Shown: positions 45,669 to 58,160, counted from the stretch's first letter. The stretch: 64,000 nt of DNA from Apodemus sylvaticus (GCF_947179515.1 NC_067485.1:79418846-79482845), one strand, 5' to 3'. The notes: a model not told the origin generated them from the sequence alone. A program made the numbers and translations.

Positions 45669-46699
45669 GGAGAAAAGTGTTAATAAACAAATCACCAAGC
45701 GCAGGGCACATCCCAGGGCAGTTAAATTAAAATCTCCAGGAACAGGACTAGGTGTCAAGGGGGACGTGTGGTTGTTGTTTGATTGGAGAAGCCCAGAGCC
45801 TAGCACATGCATCTCCTGTCAGGTTTCAGTCCATCTTAAAACTGCTCAGGGAAGTCTAACACAGGATTGGTCTTGAGGCCCACTGCTGTTTTACCAAGGG
45901 TAGTAACAGAAAGGAAGTGATTGACAATCAAATATTCCAACTTTTTGTGGGCCCATCAGCCTTTTGAGTATCTGTAAAGCTTTATGAATGTCAGAATAAA
46001 TTGTTTATTCTTTCATTGAGTTTTGTGATATATATATATATATATATGTATGTATATATGGATCTGACTTATTTCTCGTTTGGATTAAAGGCAACCAGGC
46101 CCCAGCTTGATCTTCTGGAAGTATTTTATACATAAGCAAACTATTGAATATTTTTTCCTATAAGTTCAGGGCAATGTGAGGTTGGTTATGGACAGAGAAG
46201 CAGGCCCTTCTTGTATGATGACTTCAAATTCCAGTAAATCCCACATTTAATTGACGAACTTCACCATGCAGCAGAGCCTGTTGAAGCGTGAGTTTGTAAC
46301 AAGGCTCCTGGGTAGTAAAGACTGTTCTGGGGAACTTGGACTCCTGCCGCCAAGCTTCGTAAATCTCGTCTATTTCTTCGTGCACTGGCCTCGTTATCAT
46401 TTTAGATTCATTGATTGGAAGCACTGGAAAGAACCTTGAAGTGTATCCAGTTGAGCTAGGTAATTTCAAGATAAGAAAACTGCAACCTTGAGCAATGGTG
46501 TAGTTACAGCACAGCCAAACAGAGAGAGACTGAGGCTGGTCCTCCTGCCCCAGCCCCCACCCCCCACCCCCCAGCACAGGCTGCCGTCTGCCGCATCACC
46601 TCGGAGAGCTGGCCGCTGCCCTCATCTGTACCAGGATGCTTGGGATGCTCTTAGGAAACTATGATAAATTGTGGACAGAGTTTTTATTCTTTATTTCTT
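45669..46699. other. Unassigned intron with TA repeat
   Basis: (TA)n at 46028-46047 and CCCCACCCCCCACCCCCCAG at about 46555-46574 (a possible G-quadruplex on the minus strand). A 117-codon minus frame (46577-46224) has no known domain. Confidence 0.5.
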
Positions 46700-46840
46700 T
46701 TTATTTGAGGCAGGGTCTCCCATAGCCCAGGCTGGCCTTGGACACCCCGTGTAGACAAGGCTAGCCTTAAACTTGTTATTTTTCTCCTCCCACCAACTAA
46801 GTGCTGCGATTGCAGGCACCTGTCATCAGGCCTGGTTTAA
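46700..46840 (-). mobile_element. Old B1-type SINE, reverse orientation
   Basis: 'gaggcagggtctcccatagc', CCAGGCTGGCCTTGGACACC and 'gtgctgcgattgcaggcacc' are B1 antisense. Confidence 0.75.
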
Positions 46841-46923
46841 TTACGGTCTGCTCAAACCCCATGTAGGTGAGGCTAGCCCTCCACTAACTGAGTCACAATT
46901 CCAGCTTCCTTTATCTCCTTAAA

Positions 46924-47094
46924 AAATATTAATTTATTTTTATTTTATGTGAAGTGGTGTTTCTCCTGTCTGTGTGAGGGTGCTGGATTCCCTGGAGCTG
47001 GAGTTATAGACAGTTGTGAGCTCCCCTGTGGGTACTGGCAACTGAACCAGGCCCTTTAGAAGAACAGTCAGTGCTCGTAACCGCTCCAGTCCCC
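46924..47094 (-). mobile_element. B3 SINE, reverse orientation
   Basis: 'gctggagttatagacagttg', GTGAGCTCCCCTGTGGGTAC and 'agaacagtcagtgctcgtaa' are B3 antisense. Confidence 0.8.
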
Positions 47095-47599
47095 TTTATT
47101 CACTTAATCTCTCAAAGAAAAATTCATTTCACAATCGGGGAAAGCCAACACATTTTACTTAAGCTTTAAACAGTAAAAGCACCTATGACAAAAATTGACT
47201 TGTAAACTTAAAATACCTTTTGAGTGCCTTAGGGACCATAGGCCTCCCCATTAATCTCCTATTGATTATGGCTCCATCTGCTGGTAGCAAAGGGAAGCGA
47301 TGTTAAGACTTGAATTTTGAATTCTGGACATTCCCTAGAGTAGCTCACTAGTTGTTACGGACACACCCTCGGCACACCCTATGATCCTTCGGTATGCTCG
47401 TTTATATTTGATAAAGACTCATGCAAATGTGTTGGGAGACAGTGAAAGAAGAAGAGCCTATAGTTTAGTGTTTACAAATGAGCAAACCAAGTTAGAAAGT
47501 TTAAGCCACGTGTCTGGCTTCTCAGATGGTCGGGGTGGAGAGCCACCCTAGCCTTCTGCTTGTTTGTGCAGCTTGACTGGCTAGTATGGGATTCCTATT
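47095..47599. other. Unassigned intron
   Basis: No gene or repeat recognised. Confidence 0.5.
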
Positions 47600-47819
47600 C
47601 TTCAGATTTATTTTACTTTATATTATGTGTATGGGTTTTGCCTGCATGTTGTATCTGTGCACCACTTGCTTGCCCGGTGCCCACAGAGGCCAGAAGAGGG
47701 CATCAGATCACCTGAAACCAAAGTTGCAAATGACTTTGAGGAATATCCCATGGGTGCTGGGAACAGAACTTAGGTCCCCAGGGAGAGCAGCATGACCCCT
47801 GAACCATTTCTCAGGCCCA
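47600..47819 (-). mobile_element. B3 SINE, reverse orientation
   Basis: 'gtatgggttttgcctgcatg', 'gaggccagaagagggcatca', GGTGCTGGGAACAGAACTTA and 'aaccatttctcaggccca' give a full-length order. Confidence 0.85.
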
Positions 47820-49040
47820 GTACGCAACTCTGTGTGCAGCATTATGGATCTATTTTGGTGCAATTGTGATGAAGAATTTTTTAAAAAACAACTCTTAATA
47901 AAGTCAAGCAATCTAGCAGTCTAGCAACTTGCTGGCCCTTGAGTTCAGGAAGAGAAGAGAGATCCATCTTCCCAGAGGATGCCAGCTTATATCACGTTGA
48001 CAAAAAAAACTGATCAGCACACCAAGTTAATACAAAACTTATGTAAATAGCTTTAAAACAGGCTTTGCTGTAAGAATAGACTTAGACCAAAGCCCAACAA
48101 GGCTAATTATGACTCGTTATCAAATTGAATACTGTACCTCCTAGATGTTTGTCTCCCTCTTTAGAAATGAAGAGAATAATGTCTACTCTGTAAAGTTGTT
48201 AATTTAAATAAAATATTTAGAAATCCGTAGGGCTGATGGCGTAAGTGAACAGTAGGTTCCAGTCTCAGCCACAACAAAAGACGATGCGACTTAATGCAGT
48301 CTTGGCACATAGTTGATGCTCAACAAATGGTGTAATATAACAGCTCCGTAAATAGGCTCAAAAGAAAGGGGTGACATTTGTTCACTGGTAACTTAAGGTT
48401 TGTTATGTCCTAGGGGGATTGGGGAAATTGCACTGATTACAAAAGAACCACAGTTGAGATGTTTAGGGAAACAATATCAGAGACATTGTCAGAGTCTGTG
48501 AACACAAAATGGTGGTGTCTGAGAACTACAGAGCAAGAAGCTGGCCTCCAGCGCAGGGTAACATTCTGTAATAGAAAATTAAGCAGATGGTTGGTGATCA
48601 TTTAGTAAAGACTGTAGTGGTTGCTAGGGCTAACATTACTAAGAACAAATCTTCCCAAACACCCCACTTCTCTTTTAAATAGTCTCGTGTAGCTTATAGC
48701 ATATAGAAATGTCATTTCAGCAAAGTCTCTTGATTGTCTCGTGGACTAATGGTAAAATATGAGCTCAGTGATAGTACTCTGGGGCTTGCAATTAAATGGC
48801 CACCAAAGCCAGTTGACCAATGTTAGTTATCTAGATGGAGTTCTCTTGTGGAATACAACTTTTCCCATTTAAAGTTTTAAGTAGGAATTTCAAAAAGGGC
48901 ACTGAGTAGGTGCCTGTGACATAAGTAAATGACCCAACGTTGGGAAGAGTAGGAAGTACAACAGATGAGTGGATCAAGATTGAGAATATCATGGTTCTCT
49001 AAAATACAAGGACCCCAAAGGACTTAATTCAACAAAGCTT
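47820..49040. other. Repeat-poor, AT-rich intron
   Basis: 1.2 kb without recognised gene or repeat. Confidence 0.5.
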
Positions 49041-49120
49041 AGGGCTAGAGATAATAGCTCAGTGGCAGAGCAATGACCTAGTATACTCAAGACCCTGGGC
49101 TCAATCCACACAGGTGTCCA
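49041..49120 (+). mobile_element. ID-like SINE
   Basis: 'agggctagagataatagctc', AGTGGCAGAGCAATGACCTA and 'agaccctgggctcaatccac' are a diverged ID. Confidence 0.65.
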
Positions 49121-49157
49121 AACTGTAATAACATCAACAAGACAAGTGTGGTCATTT

Positions 49158-50013
49158 CAATTTAATTGACCCCCATGGACCCACAGGGAGTGGCACTGTT
49201 AGGAGGAGAGGCCTTGTTGGAGTAGGTATCACCTTGTTGGAGGAAGTGTGTCACTGTGGGCTTTGAGGTCTCATATGCTCAAGCCACACCCAGTGTATGA
49301 TTCTGTGTTCTATTTCCTCAACTGGAAAGTCAGGCGCCACTGCACACTGGGTGGGAAATGATGGTGTGGATTCTGGAATGGGCGGGTCAGCAGGATCTCC
49401 TTTTGCTGGGTCTTGGGGCACGGGGAGGAGGGGGGAGGGTGTAAGGGGCTTCTCTGAGGATTTCAGTGTTACAGTGTTTTTAAACGGTATTCAGTAAAAT
49501 AGCTCTCTTACAGACATTCTGCAGAACAGCTTGTGCATATATTTTATTTAAGTGGGAAGAGCCTGGATGTGCATTGTTTAAGGCTTAAAGTACCCGGAAT
49601 GCCTCATTTGCATGGAGAGGCCTGTCAGGTGCTCACCTGCCAGGCAAGTTCTTATGGGAAGAAGTTGAACCTGTAATTTTAGCAGGGACAAAGTGGCATT
49701 CCTCAGGTAGCAGATTGGGGGGGGGGGGGGGGTCAGGCTTCCCAGATAAAGTTAGATGGAGGAGAGGAGGCCCCATTGAAAACGGGAGTCTCCATTTTGC
49801 TCAGAGCTCAGGGGGTGTATCTGGTCATGGCTATGACCTTAAGAGCATAGGGTTTCTCAACACAGTGTGACAAGTCTCTCCCTGCTACCTGTGGATCAAA
49901 ATGTAGAACGCTCAGATACCTAATAACGCCCCCCCCCCCCCAGTTAAATGTTTTCCTTAATAAAAGTTGCCTTGGGCATGGGGTCTCTTTACAGCAACGA
50001 AGCCTTAAGACAA
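49158..50013 (-). mobile_element. Rodent TTAGTTAGGGTTT-class repeat with internal insertion
   Basis: Left part has two units of the same 20-bp motif seen at 19861 and 42181 (GGAGAGGCCTTGTTGGAGTA) and 'ggaagtgtgtcactgtgggc'. The right part (from about 49850) has 'ctacctgtggatcaaaatgt' and ends 'gttgccttgggcatggggtc', 'gcaacgaagccttaagacaa'. About 500 bp of unassigned sequence separates them. G16 (49717-49732) and C13 (49929-49941) homopolymers lie inside. Confidence 0.6.
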
Positions 50014-53000
50014 TAAGCAAAATAAGGAAGGGTGAAAACGTTTAAGTTCAAAAGCCCGGGTAAGAAAGTGAATCTGACTTGGTAAAAATGCAAGTAAGAC
50101 TGAACCCTGAGCTCACTGTTACTCATTCTCCTGGCTATTCATTCACTCACTCCTTCCACAAATGTCTTCTAAGCACGCTCTCTGCCATACTCTTCTCTGG
50201 CATTAGGGAGATGGTAGTGACTGGGATCATTAAGCTTCCTTCCTACATAGAGCTTACCTTCTTGTGTGTGAACACTTACACAGCTGATGAAAACAAGAAC
50301 CTTGCATTACCATTTATTTGCATATGCATAATATCTAGCTCATGCTGAGTAATAGTTTCATTATTATTCAATGCTCTTGATAGCTGGGTTTCACACCTGG
50401 GACATTACCTTTGTTTGAATAGCATTCTGGGCAAACGAATGCTACTCAGTGATAAGAGACAGCAACTCTATGGTAAGATAGCTGATGGCAGATGGATCGG
50501 TGTCAAAAGAAAAGCCTAGAAGGAGGCATTATGAACCTCCCTGCTCTGCAGGAAGACATGCAGGCTTCATCTCTGCTGCTTTCAGAAGTAATGACAAATG
50601 GCATGAATGGTAATTTCTAGTGAGTGTCAGATTCCCTGGGAAGGCTTCCTGGCTGTAGCCTGTGTGCTCACAGGGGCTGACTGAGTGTCCCTAACTCCAG
50701 TGACTTTTGCCTGGAATGTGGTGGGCTCCCACCAGATCTTTGTTGAATCAATAAGGGAAAGAAGGGACTCAGTTCATGGTTAAGCGTTAGCCTGACCTGC
50801 CCTAGCCTCAGAAGTGGATGGCTATTTGGTATTTTGTAAAGAAAAATGTATAAATTTTAAAATGTGAAGTTAAGCTGTCTCCATCATCAGGAGTCTGGAG
50901 GGGGAATTCGTGATTAAAAGTAGATGTAGGAGGCCAGAATGTTTTCTTTTACTACATTCTAACAGCTCCAAGTTAATTAAAGCACTTTTCTTAAGAGACA
51001 TTGAAGAGGCCGTTTTGGGATGTATTTGAAATCACTCAAGGATGCTTGTGCAAGCATTAACCGTAGAAACTCAGCCCTATCAGTTTCTTGAGACCCTTTC
51101 CATAATTCTGACCCACACAGGACAGCTTTCTGTCATCTTAAAGACAATCTCAGAGTTTGCCATTTAACGCCTAAGTATGTGTGGTTTGCTTCATGGAGAA
51201 AAGTTTTTTGAAAATAAAATTCCCTTTCCTCCCTTGTATTTTTCCAGATATGTAATAGAAACCCAGTGTGGGACAAATTGCTCTGTTGCCTGACTCATTG
51301 AGACACTAGTTGGAAGGGAGAGTTAATAATGTAGCATCTTCTCAGACATTTCATCTGGTTTGTCCCTGCCATCTGTGGGTCCCCTCTGGAATGCTCCAAT
51401 GAGCATAGAAATAAATTTCCTGTCAGCAACCAATTAAGACAGACCAAATTCTCTATCCCACACAACCAACTCAGGCATTGCGGTCTTTATTAGAGCCGCC
51501 ATTTTGGCTAGGCAAATGCTGTGAACACAGTTGAGTCTTGGAATGCACTGAAGTGGTTATGAACTCTTGGGCTCAGAAAGCCTTCTTGGTTCAACTTCCA
51601 AAGACTGCCAGGGCCATCGGTGCCAATCTATGACGTGCCCAGGTGGGGTAAGATTCAGCACATGAGAATGCTCCCAGCAATGCTTGCATCCCATATGAAT
51701 AACGGTGTAACATCTGGGGCATATTTATATGCTTAAAGTATATATTGTTTTCTAGATTTTGGAGGTAATTGTAACTCCAGTATTTCATTTTCTACCCCTC
51801 TATGTGGTGCCATTAATCTCAGTTATCTATAAATCTAGGCCCTGACAGCCCAAATTGATGTGACTAAGTGAAAATAGTTGTGCTCTTGTAAGGAGAAAAT
51901 GTATGATACATACTTTCTTTGATCATAGCCTCTCACAAATAGCCAATAAGGACAGTTCCACAAATGCCTAAGATCTTGACAGACCCCATTTAATTGCCGA
52001 AGCTGTTTCTTTGGTGGCATGCTTTGTTTAGTATTCTGGCATAACTCCCTGCTGACACTAGTTTGCTTGACTTGTACAGCGACAATTACTGACAGATAAG
52101 TAGGCACCCTGCACAGGAGGCGGGTGAAATGTGAACTTAGTGTAATTATTTTAGCTCCCTCAAACATGTTAACTAATAAGAGCTGTAGAAATCAGAGCTA
52201 AGCACTGCCACTCTTTGCTAAGTACCCTCTCTTCTCCAAGCTCCGATCGAGAGAACCCTCTTGTTCATTCCACTTTTTAGCCTTCTTTTTGCAGAGGAAG
52301 CCATATTATACTGGTAGGCGGGGATCCTCCATTTTCACAAACTACATATGGAAAGTTGCTTTTTTTCTGTTCAGTGGCAATTGCCTTTGAATATCACCCA
52401 TCCATACTATCAGCAAATATTTATTAAATAGGCACAAGGTCTGTTATAGGCACAAGGTTGTGTGAATCTACTTTCAAGGGGCTCACAGACTCTGCATGTC
52501 CCATCTTGTCTTTCAATGGTTCATCAGGGATGCCAGCTAAAGGCATGTGGTATGAGATAATTAGCTCATTGAGGATTGAAACAATTCTTCCCTCCTATGT
52601 ATTAAATAAATGTGGATCCAGACATGCTGAGCGGAAACAATACCTCATGGAGAATCCAGTTTAAGAGCTACAAAGCATCTTTTTCTTTCTCCTGGGCTGT
52701 CTTCATTCTCCAGCCTTTGTGCCCAGTGTGGTCCTCAACCAGCAGCATCCCCATCTTGGTGAGACCTAGAGATGTTAAGTCTCCACTCTGGACCCACTAT
52801 AGCAAAACCTGCCTTGGTACCAGATCCCCAGGGACTCCCTTTTGCGCTGAATTTTGAAAATTATCTATCTTCTCTCATTGTCTCTCAAGTCTCTGTATAT
52901 ATGCACACTGTCTGAGGGTCTTAACCTGATGGCTGGGACCCACTGTGGTTTTGTATTACCAGATTTTGCATTTGTGCCAAACTCTCAGAAGAGTCAGCAG

Positions 53001-53616
53001 TTATCTGTTGAGATTGTCCTGGTAATCTACTAATATCAGGGATAATCAGGAGAAAGAGAGAATAAGAAATCCAACTATGCAGATGGTTTGAACCTGTATT
53101 GTTTTGAAAACTGGTGGTGAAATTAGCTTTGCTACCTGCTAGTCCGTTCACTTGGAAACTGAATTTGCTAGTGGGATACAGGTAAACTCAGGTGGGGGGT
53201 GGTCAGGTTGGCTTCCCTTTGCCTACATCACCATGAAACTGTTCCCTAGAAAATACTGGTTGTCAGGAGGGGTGGACCCCCGCACAGGTGGCTGTTTAGA
53301 TTAGTCTACGGGCCCTGCATCGAGACAGAGGAAAGAGGTTGTGTTCTACTACGATGTTCAGCTTCTTGACATGGAGCTATGTGAGAAAATACAGTATTGA
53401 GAGATTAGATCCACGGAATACATGTGCAGCGATAGCATTAAATCCAGTGTTCCTAACTGTGGGCTTCTAAGGCCTTAGGAATACGAAGACAAGGAATTGG
53501 GGTAGGCAATGAGGTAAGGAATAAGTCTGAAACAAAGTAGTAGAGTCTTCAATGTCTCATCAACGAGTTGGGATTTTTTTTTTTTTCTGTCATGACCTTG
53601 TTTTCAAGTATAATTG
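50014..53616. other. Longest repeat-poor stretch, leading to the exon
   Basis: 3.6 kb with no repeat I recognise and no other exon-like segment. It is the least disturbed part of the window and lies directly upstream of the Camk1d exon. Confidence 0.55.
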
Positions 53617-53656
53617 TCCTTACCACTGTGTATGTGCTTTCTTTTTTTGCTTTTAG
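53617..53656 (+). promoter_or_regulatory. Camk1d: 3' splice site and pyrimidine tract of the Camk1d exon
   Basis: The stretch just upstream of the exon is T-rich (CTTTCTTTTTTTGCTTTTAG) and ends in the invariant AG at 53655-53656. A plausible branch point is the A at 53622 in CCTTACC, about 35 bases before the exon. A second run of T lies at about 53575-53586. This is a strong consensus acceptor. The branch point is inferred from spacing and motif only. Confidence 0.85.
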
Positions 53657-53731
53657 GATTAAGCATGAAAACATTGTTGCCTTGGAAGATATTTATGAAA
53701 GCCCGAATCACCTCTACCTGGTCATGCAGCT
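53657..53731 (+). CDS. Camk1d: Camk1d internal exon (probably exon 3), kinase-domain segment
   Basis: A 75-bp exon of calcium/calmodulin-dependent protein kinase ID, a cytosolic and nuclear Ser/Thr kinase activated by Ca2+/calmodulin and by CaMKK phosphorylation. The first base completes a Lys codon, then the frame reads IKHENIVALEDIYES followed by PNHLYLVMQ, and the last two bases start a Leu codon. ENIVALEDIYESPNH distinguishes CAMK1D from CAMK1 (which has PNIVALDDIYESGGH) and CAMK1G (ENIVTLEDIYESTTH); these comparisons are from memory. By my count of the human protein this is about residues 75-100: end of helix C, strands beta-4 and beta-5, and gatekeeper Met98 of YLVMQL. Catalytic Lys, HRD and DFG lie in other exons outside the window. 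Both flanking introns interrupt a codon after its second base, so the exon is frame-neutral. The acceptor is TTTTAG and the donor GTAAGT. No other Camk1d exon was found here. The exon number is inferred. Confidence 0.95.
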
Positions 53732-53737
53732 GTAAGT
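53732..53737 (+). promoter_or_regulatory. Camk1d: 5' splice site of the Camk1d exon
   Basis: GTAAGT directly follows the exon and matches the U1 snRNA consensus at all six intronic positions. The last exonic bases are GCT rather than the favoured CAG, which slightly weakens the site. Confidence 0.9.
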
Positions 53738-55759
53738 ACCTTGCTTGTTTGATAAGTATTGAGGGTTCTGAACCCCAGAATCTAACAAAGGAATGCTGTG
53801 GACTGTGTGAGGCAAGAAGAGATGTTAGTGATGTCTGTGGGGCACCAAGAACAAAGATGGCCCCTGTATGGGGCACACAGCCATAATCAGACCTGAGTGG
53901 GCCCATTCTGGGTCCGTTAACTCTTCACAGTTGGGCTCCATGCTGCTACTGCTCTGTTCCTCTCTGGCTGTCTCATGTGCTGGGGCCACATGTTGCCTAA
54001 AGGCACTTCAGTGGGCACAGGGTGAGGAACACTTTACTGCCATCTCTAGGAGAGACTCCCACCCCTGTCTTCAATTCCAGGAATGCCCGGGGAAGGAAAC
54101 AGAGGCAGCTGTGTGCTCCGTCCTCGCCCCCCCCCCTCTGGTGCATAGATCCATTTGCTCACTGGAGTCAGATGGTGGCATTGCCTCCTCCATTAGACTG
54201 CCCCTGTAATCCGCAAACACCTCCAGTTTCTCAGACAGGGAGGGAGTGAGACATCAGATAGAGATGACTTATACATGTGTTTTGTTTTGTTTTATTTTGT
54301 TGTGTTGTGTTTTAAAGGTGTCTTTCTTACCACAAATGCTTCACTTTAAGTGTGTGTGTCGGGGCATCCCATTCAGTATTTATTAGAATTAAGTATTAGA
54401 AACCTCTCAGACCATCTCCATGACCTGCATAGGGAAATGCTGAGGCACCACATTACTGAGTCCTGTGACTGAGAGGACTTTTGTTGAAGAGCAAAATATA
54501 AACAATGATATGATTGTTGATAGATGAAGTTCAGACTAGGAACTGCCAAAGATGTGCTTCGAAGAACTGATGGTTAGGCTAAGCCAACAAATGGCTTTTC
54601 ATGTGTTCTCTTCCTTGTGGATGTTTGGACGACTTTATCTCCTGGGGACCATTTTTGCTACCAAAAAAGGCCCAGGGATCTTTCTTACTCTTGTGCCCTG
54701 TTGTTAGCTGTATATATCACACATTTCTGTTTTTCTTTCTTTTCAAGTAATTATTCTCCCCTAGATTTAGAGACAGATGCTAAAAACACTTCTGACTTTG
54801 TTTCATGTAGTATCTACTCCCTAAAGATATAAATGAGTCATCTTCAAATAGTGATTGCCCAGTAGGAAGAATATAACACTTTGGTGATGAGCTGAGGCCC
54901 TATAAAATGTCACCAGTGTGTTGAACTCCAAGGCTTTCTCTCTTTTTTTTTTTAATTGGTAAGGCATTGTGAGTAGTGCCAGAGCCAGAACCCAAAGGTC
55001 TGTGCATTTATTTATTTCCAGTTTGTGTGAATAGAAATATAGTGTACATCACTTGAAGTACCCCAAGATGTAAACCTAAGCAGTGTCACCGACTAGTTGG
55101 GTGAATTTGGGCAGATGTCCAGGCCTCAATGGGGACCACTTGCTATAATGGGAAAAAGAGAAGACAGCAGTATCTGCTTTAGAGGTGGGGTGGGGAATGC
55201 GAGGGAAACGACCAGGCCCTGGGTAGGTGCCATTTTCTTGTGGAGATCTACATTGGTTTATCAGGATGTCTCTGCAGACACTCTTCAGACATTAACATGA
55301 TAAGGTCTGAGTAACTTCAATTTTACTTCGCTAAACAGCCTGGCTGTGTGCTTACCAGCAGAAGCAGATGTAGAGAGAGGTGGGGACAGCCAAGTGTCTA
55401 GAACAGAGCTGATCTTAGACCAGAGCCTGGAGAGCCTGTGGTTGGCGCCAGTGCTCTGCTTCTCAGTTGAGAACATCTTCTCTTGCTTACGTCATAGAAA
55501 GCTTCCTTAGCATGGATAACATGTATGGGGACATCTTAGTATCTCAGAGAGGGGTTCTGCAAGAACAAACTAACCTTTGGCAGGAGCACTGGACAGATCT
55601 GTACGTAAATCAGCCACAAACTCCTGATCTAAATGTGAAGGATGTTTGAATTACCTAAAGAACCAAGCAATGTCTCTGCACAGTTGAGCAGTTTAGAAAC
55701 ACTGGCTATGCCAACGACAGCAACTTGTCCCCACTCCTGTCTTTGGTTTTCATTACTCT
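53738..55759. other. Unassigned intron downstream of the exon
   Basis: GTTTTGTTTTGTTTTATTTT-type repetition is at 54280-54310 and a C-run CCCCCCCCC near 54127. No second Camk1d exon. Confidence 0.5.
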
Positions 55760-57100
55760 TTTAGAAGTCAATTTTATTGAAGTGTAAACCACACAGAATG
55801 TATTGCAATTAATTGAACTAGACATCTTAGAGATCAACATAATAACACCAAAATTTCTGACCCTGCCCCCCAAAAGATTTCTTTCCTTGTTTCCCTTTCA
55901 ACCTCTCCTTCACTAAACCATATTCAATGATTTAACTTTCACTAGAGGTTTTTGGGGTTTTTTTGGTATTCTAAAATATAGAAATGGGGTGATGTAGTAT
56001 GTACTCATTTGTGTCTGGCTTAATTCACTCATAGGGATATCCTATATTCAGGGCCTTGTTGAAGAAAACTTGAATTTTCTCAATTGCTTTGGTAGCTTGG
56101 TCAAAAATCAATTGCCTGGGTCAGCAACATGGCTCAGTAGGCAAAGGTGCTTGCCGCCAAGGCTGATGACTCGAGTTCAATCCTTGGGTTCCACATTGTG
56201 GAAAGAATGAATCAGCCAGATGAGTTGTCTTCTGAACTCTACAAGTGTGTCAATGACACATGTATTCCTGTCTGTCTGTCTATCTGTCTGTCTGTCTGTC
56301 TGTCTATCTGTCTCTGTCTGTGTCTCTGTCTCTCCCACACACAAATAAATAAATAATATTTTAGTTAGAATATTACTTGACCATGTCTCTGTAATCATCA
56401 TTCTATGTCTCTGTCCTTGTGCCAATATTATACAGTATCACAACTCTAAAGCACATCTTAGACTGAGATAGGAAAATGTGTTTTTTCCATTTATTATTTT
56501 ACAAAATAGCTTTGGCATTCTTAAAATAGAGTGTTCATATAAATTTTTAAATCAAGCTTTAAGAACTTTGTGGAATTCTTGTTTGGGATTGCACAGACTC
56601 TAAATAAAGATCTGAGAACAATTGAATTAATTTGAGCTTTAATTCATAAGCTCAGTCTATTTCTCTTTTTGGGCCATTTATTAGTCTAGGTCTATACTTT
56701 ACAGTTTTCAGCATGTGGGCCTCTCATGTCTTCGCTCAGTTCAATCTGAAATGTTTCATTTGTCAGTCTTGTTGTGACAGGATGTTAGCTCATGTCTCCA
56801 GTTGCTTCCTAGAGGGTAAAAATACAATGAACTTTGTAAGCGATTCCCAAGGTATTTCATGTAGTTATCTTATGTAGGATTCTTAAAATCATTTTTGTTC
56901 ACTAATTCTTGTTATTCTCCAAAGAATTTTGTGTAGTAAAACTTTAATAATTTAGTTTTAAATATCAAGTATGTTTGAAGGTAATATTGCATGTCTTTGA
57001 AATAGCTTTGGTCATATATTTTGGGTATTCCAATAAATAACTCTGATCTTTCCTCTCTTCTTGTATCTAAGATAAATGTTTTATGACAGTTGACATGACA
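55760..57100 (-). mobile_element. Ancient L1 (3' UTR/ORF2 part), reverse orientation
   Basis: 'caattttattgaagtgtaaa', 'gtatgtactcatttgtgtct', GGCTTAATTCACTCATAGGG, 'ttggtcaaaaatcaattgcc', 'ctttggcattcttaaaatag' and 'ttacagttttcagcatgtgg' appear in the order of mammalian L1M in antisense. Heavily mutated; no open ORF2 remains. A SINE interrupts it at 56119-56365. Confidence 0.7.
56119..56365 (+). mobile_element. B3-type SINE inserted in the ancient L1, with GTCT-rich tail
   Basis: 'cagcaacatggctcagtagg', 'gtgcttgccgccaaggctga' and TGACTCGAGTTCAATCCTTG are the head. (TGTC)n/(TATC)n with CACACACAAATAAATAAATA is the tail. The L1 text 'aaaaatcaattgcc' before it continues with 'cttgaccatgtctctg' after it. 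Confidence 0.75.
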
Positions 57101-57894
57101 AGAAGAAAGAAGAAAAAGCAATAGCAGAACCCTGTCAATGCATTGGAATACAGTTTTATCAGAAAGACTTTGCCTTGCTCTGGGTGTCTTGTAGCTCTGT
57201 GATTATCTCTGTGATTGTGTTGGGTTTCATTTGCCAAGGCTTGGTAGCTTTTGATCCTGAGGTTGATTTTATAGGTTTTGGGGTCTGGATCAGCAGAAAG
57301 TAGTTTTGTTCTTTTGGGTTTTCTTTGCTTGTTTGTGCTTGCTTTCATTTTTGGCTCACTTGAAAGTCCTTGGTTTCTAAATATGTAGGATTTACAATAC
57401 AGCATTAGGGAGAACTGGACTTCACAATGTTTGTGTTTGAGAGGGTTTTGTTTTCCTAGGAAACATCTTCCTTAGCACTGAGGTGCCTCAGCACCCTAAG
57501 CTCTACTGCCTTTCTAATTTGCTATCTTGATTCTGAAGATTTGCTGTGCTGCTATAGGAAAGATTAATTGTTTAGGGGGTGTTTACTTACATTTTATTTG
57601 GTTTCTGGGCAAATACTTTTTTTTGGAGAACTGTTTGGAGAACATCTGTCTATGAATAGTAAGAGTGAGATCACTCTCTGATAAAATTTTATAGATGCGA
57701 AATCTATTTAAATTTATTTCTCATCTATGTTTGCTTATAGATTATCAGCCCTGTATTTGTAAATGATAAAGGGCCCCTTCTTTCGCCTCTCCATCATCAT
57801 ATCTATGGTGGATTGAGAAAATGGAAAGCTGATACAATAAAGCATATATTTACAGGGCTATGTGTAAACTGTCACCATAAAGCATAAGCACCTG
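57101..57894. other. AT-rich unassigned intron, possibly more ancient L1
   Basis: Composition and T-rich strand bias match the preceding L1, but I cannot align it. A 112-codon minus frame (57405-57067) has no recognisable domain. Confidence 0.4.
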
Positions 57895-58160
57895 TGTTCA
57901 TATTCCCCAAATCCACACAAGGCTAGATACAACAGCACACATCTGTAAGCCATATGTTCCTACTCCGGGATGACCAACAGAGACAGGAGAATCCCAAGAA
58001 GCTTGTGGTCCAGCTAGCCTGGCGTACACCTACCTCAAAATGGAAGGCAAGAACTAACACCAGGGTTTCCCTCCCACCCCGACACTTGCATCATGGCATG
58101 CACAGACCCTGGCTCATGTGCACATCACATAAATGCATGCTTACACATACACTAAACAAA
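57895..58160 (+). mobile_element. RSINE1 fragment, + orientation
   Basis: 'gatacaacagcacacatctg', 'tggtccagctagcctggcgt', 'cacctacctcaaaatggaag' and a CATGCTTACACATACACTAA tail. Confidence 0.55.

Noticed and set aside
53614..53906. Long frames on both strands overlapping the Camk1d exon
   Set aside because: They are in other frames or on the other strand than the kinase reading and cross the splice sites.
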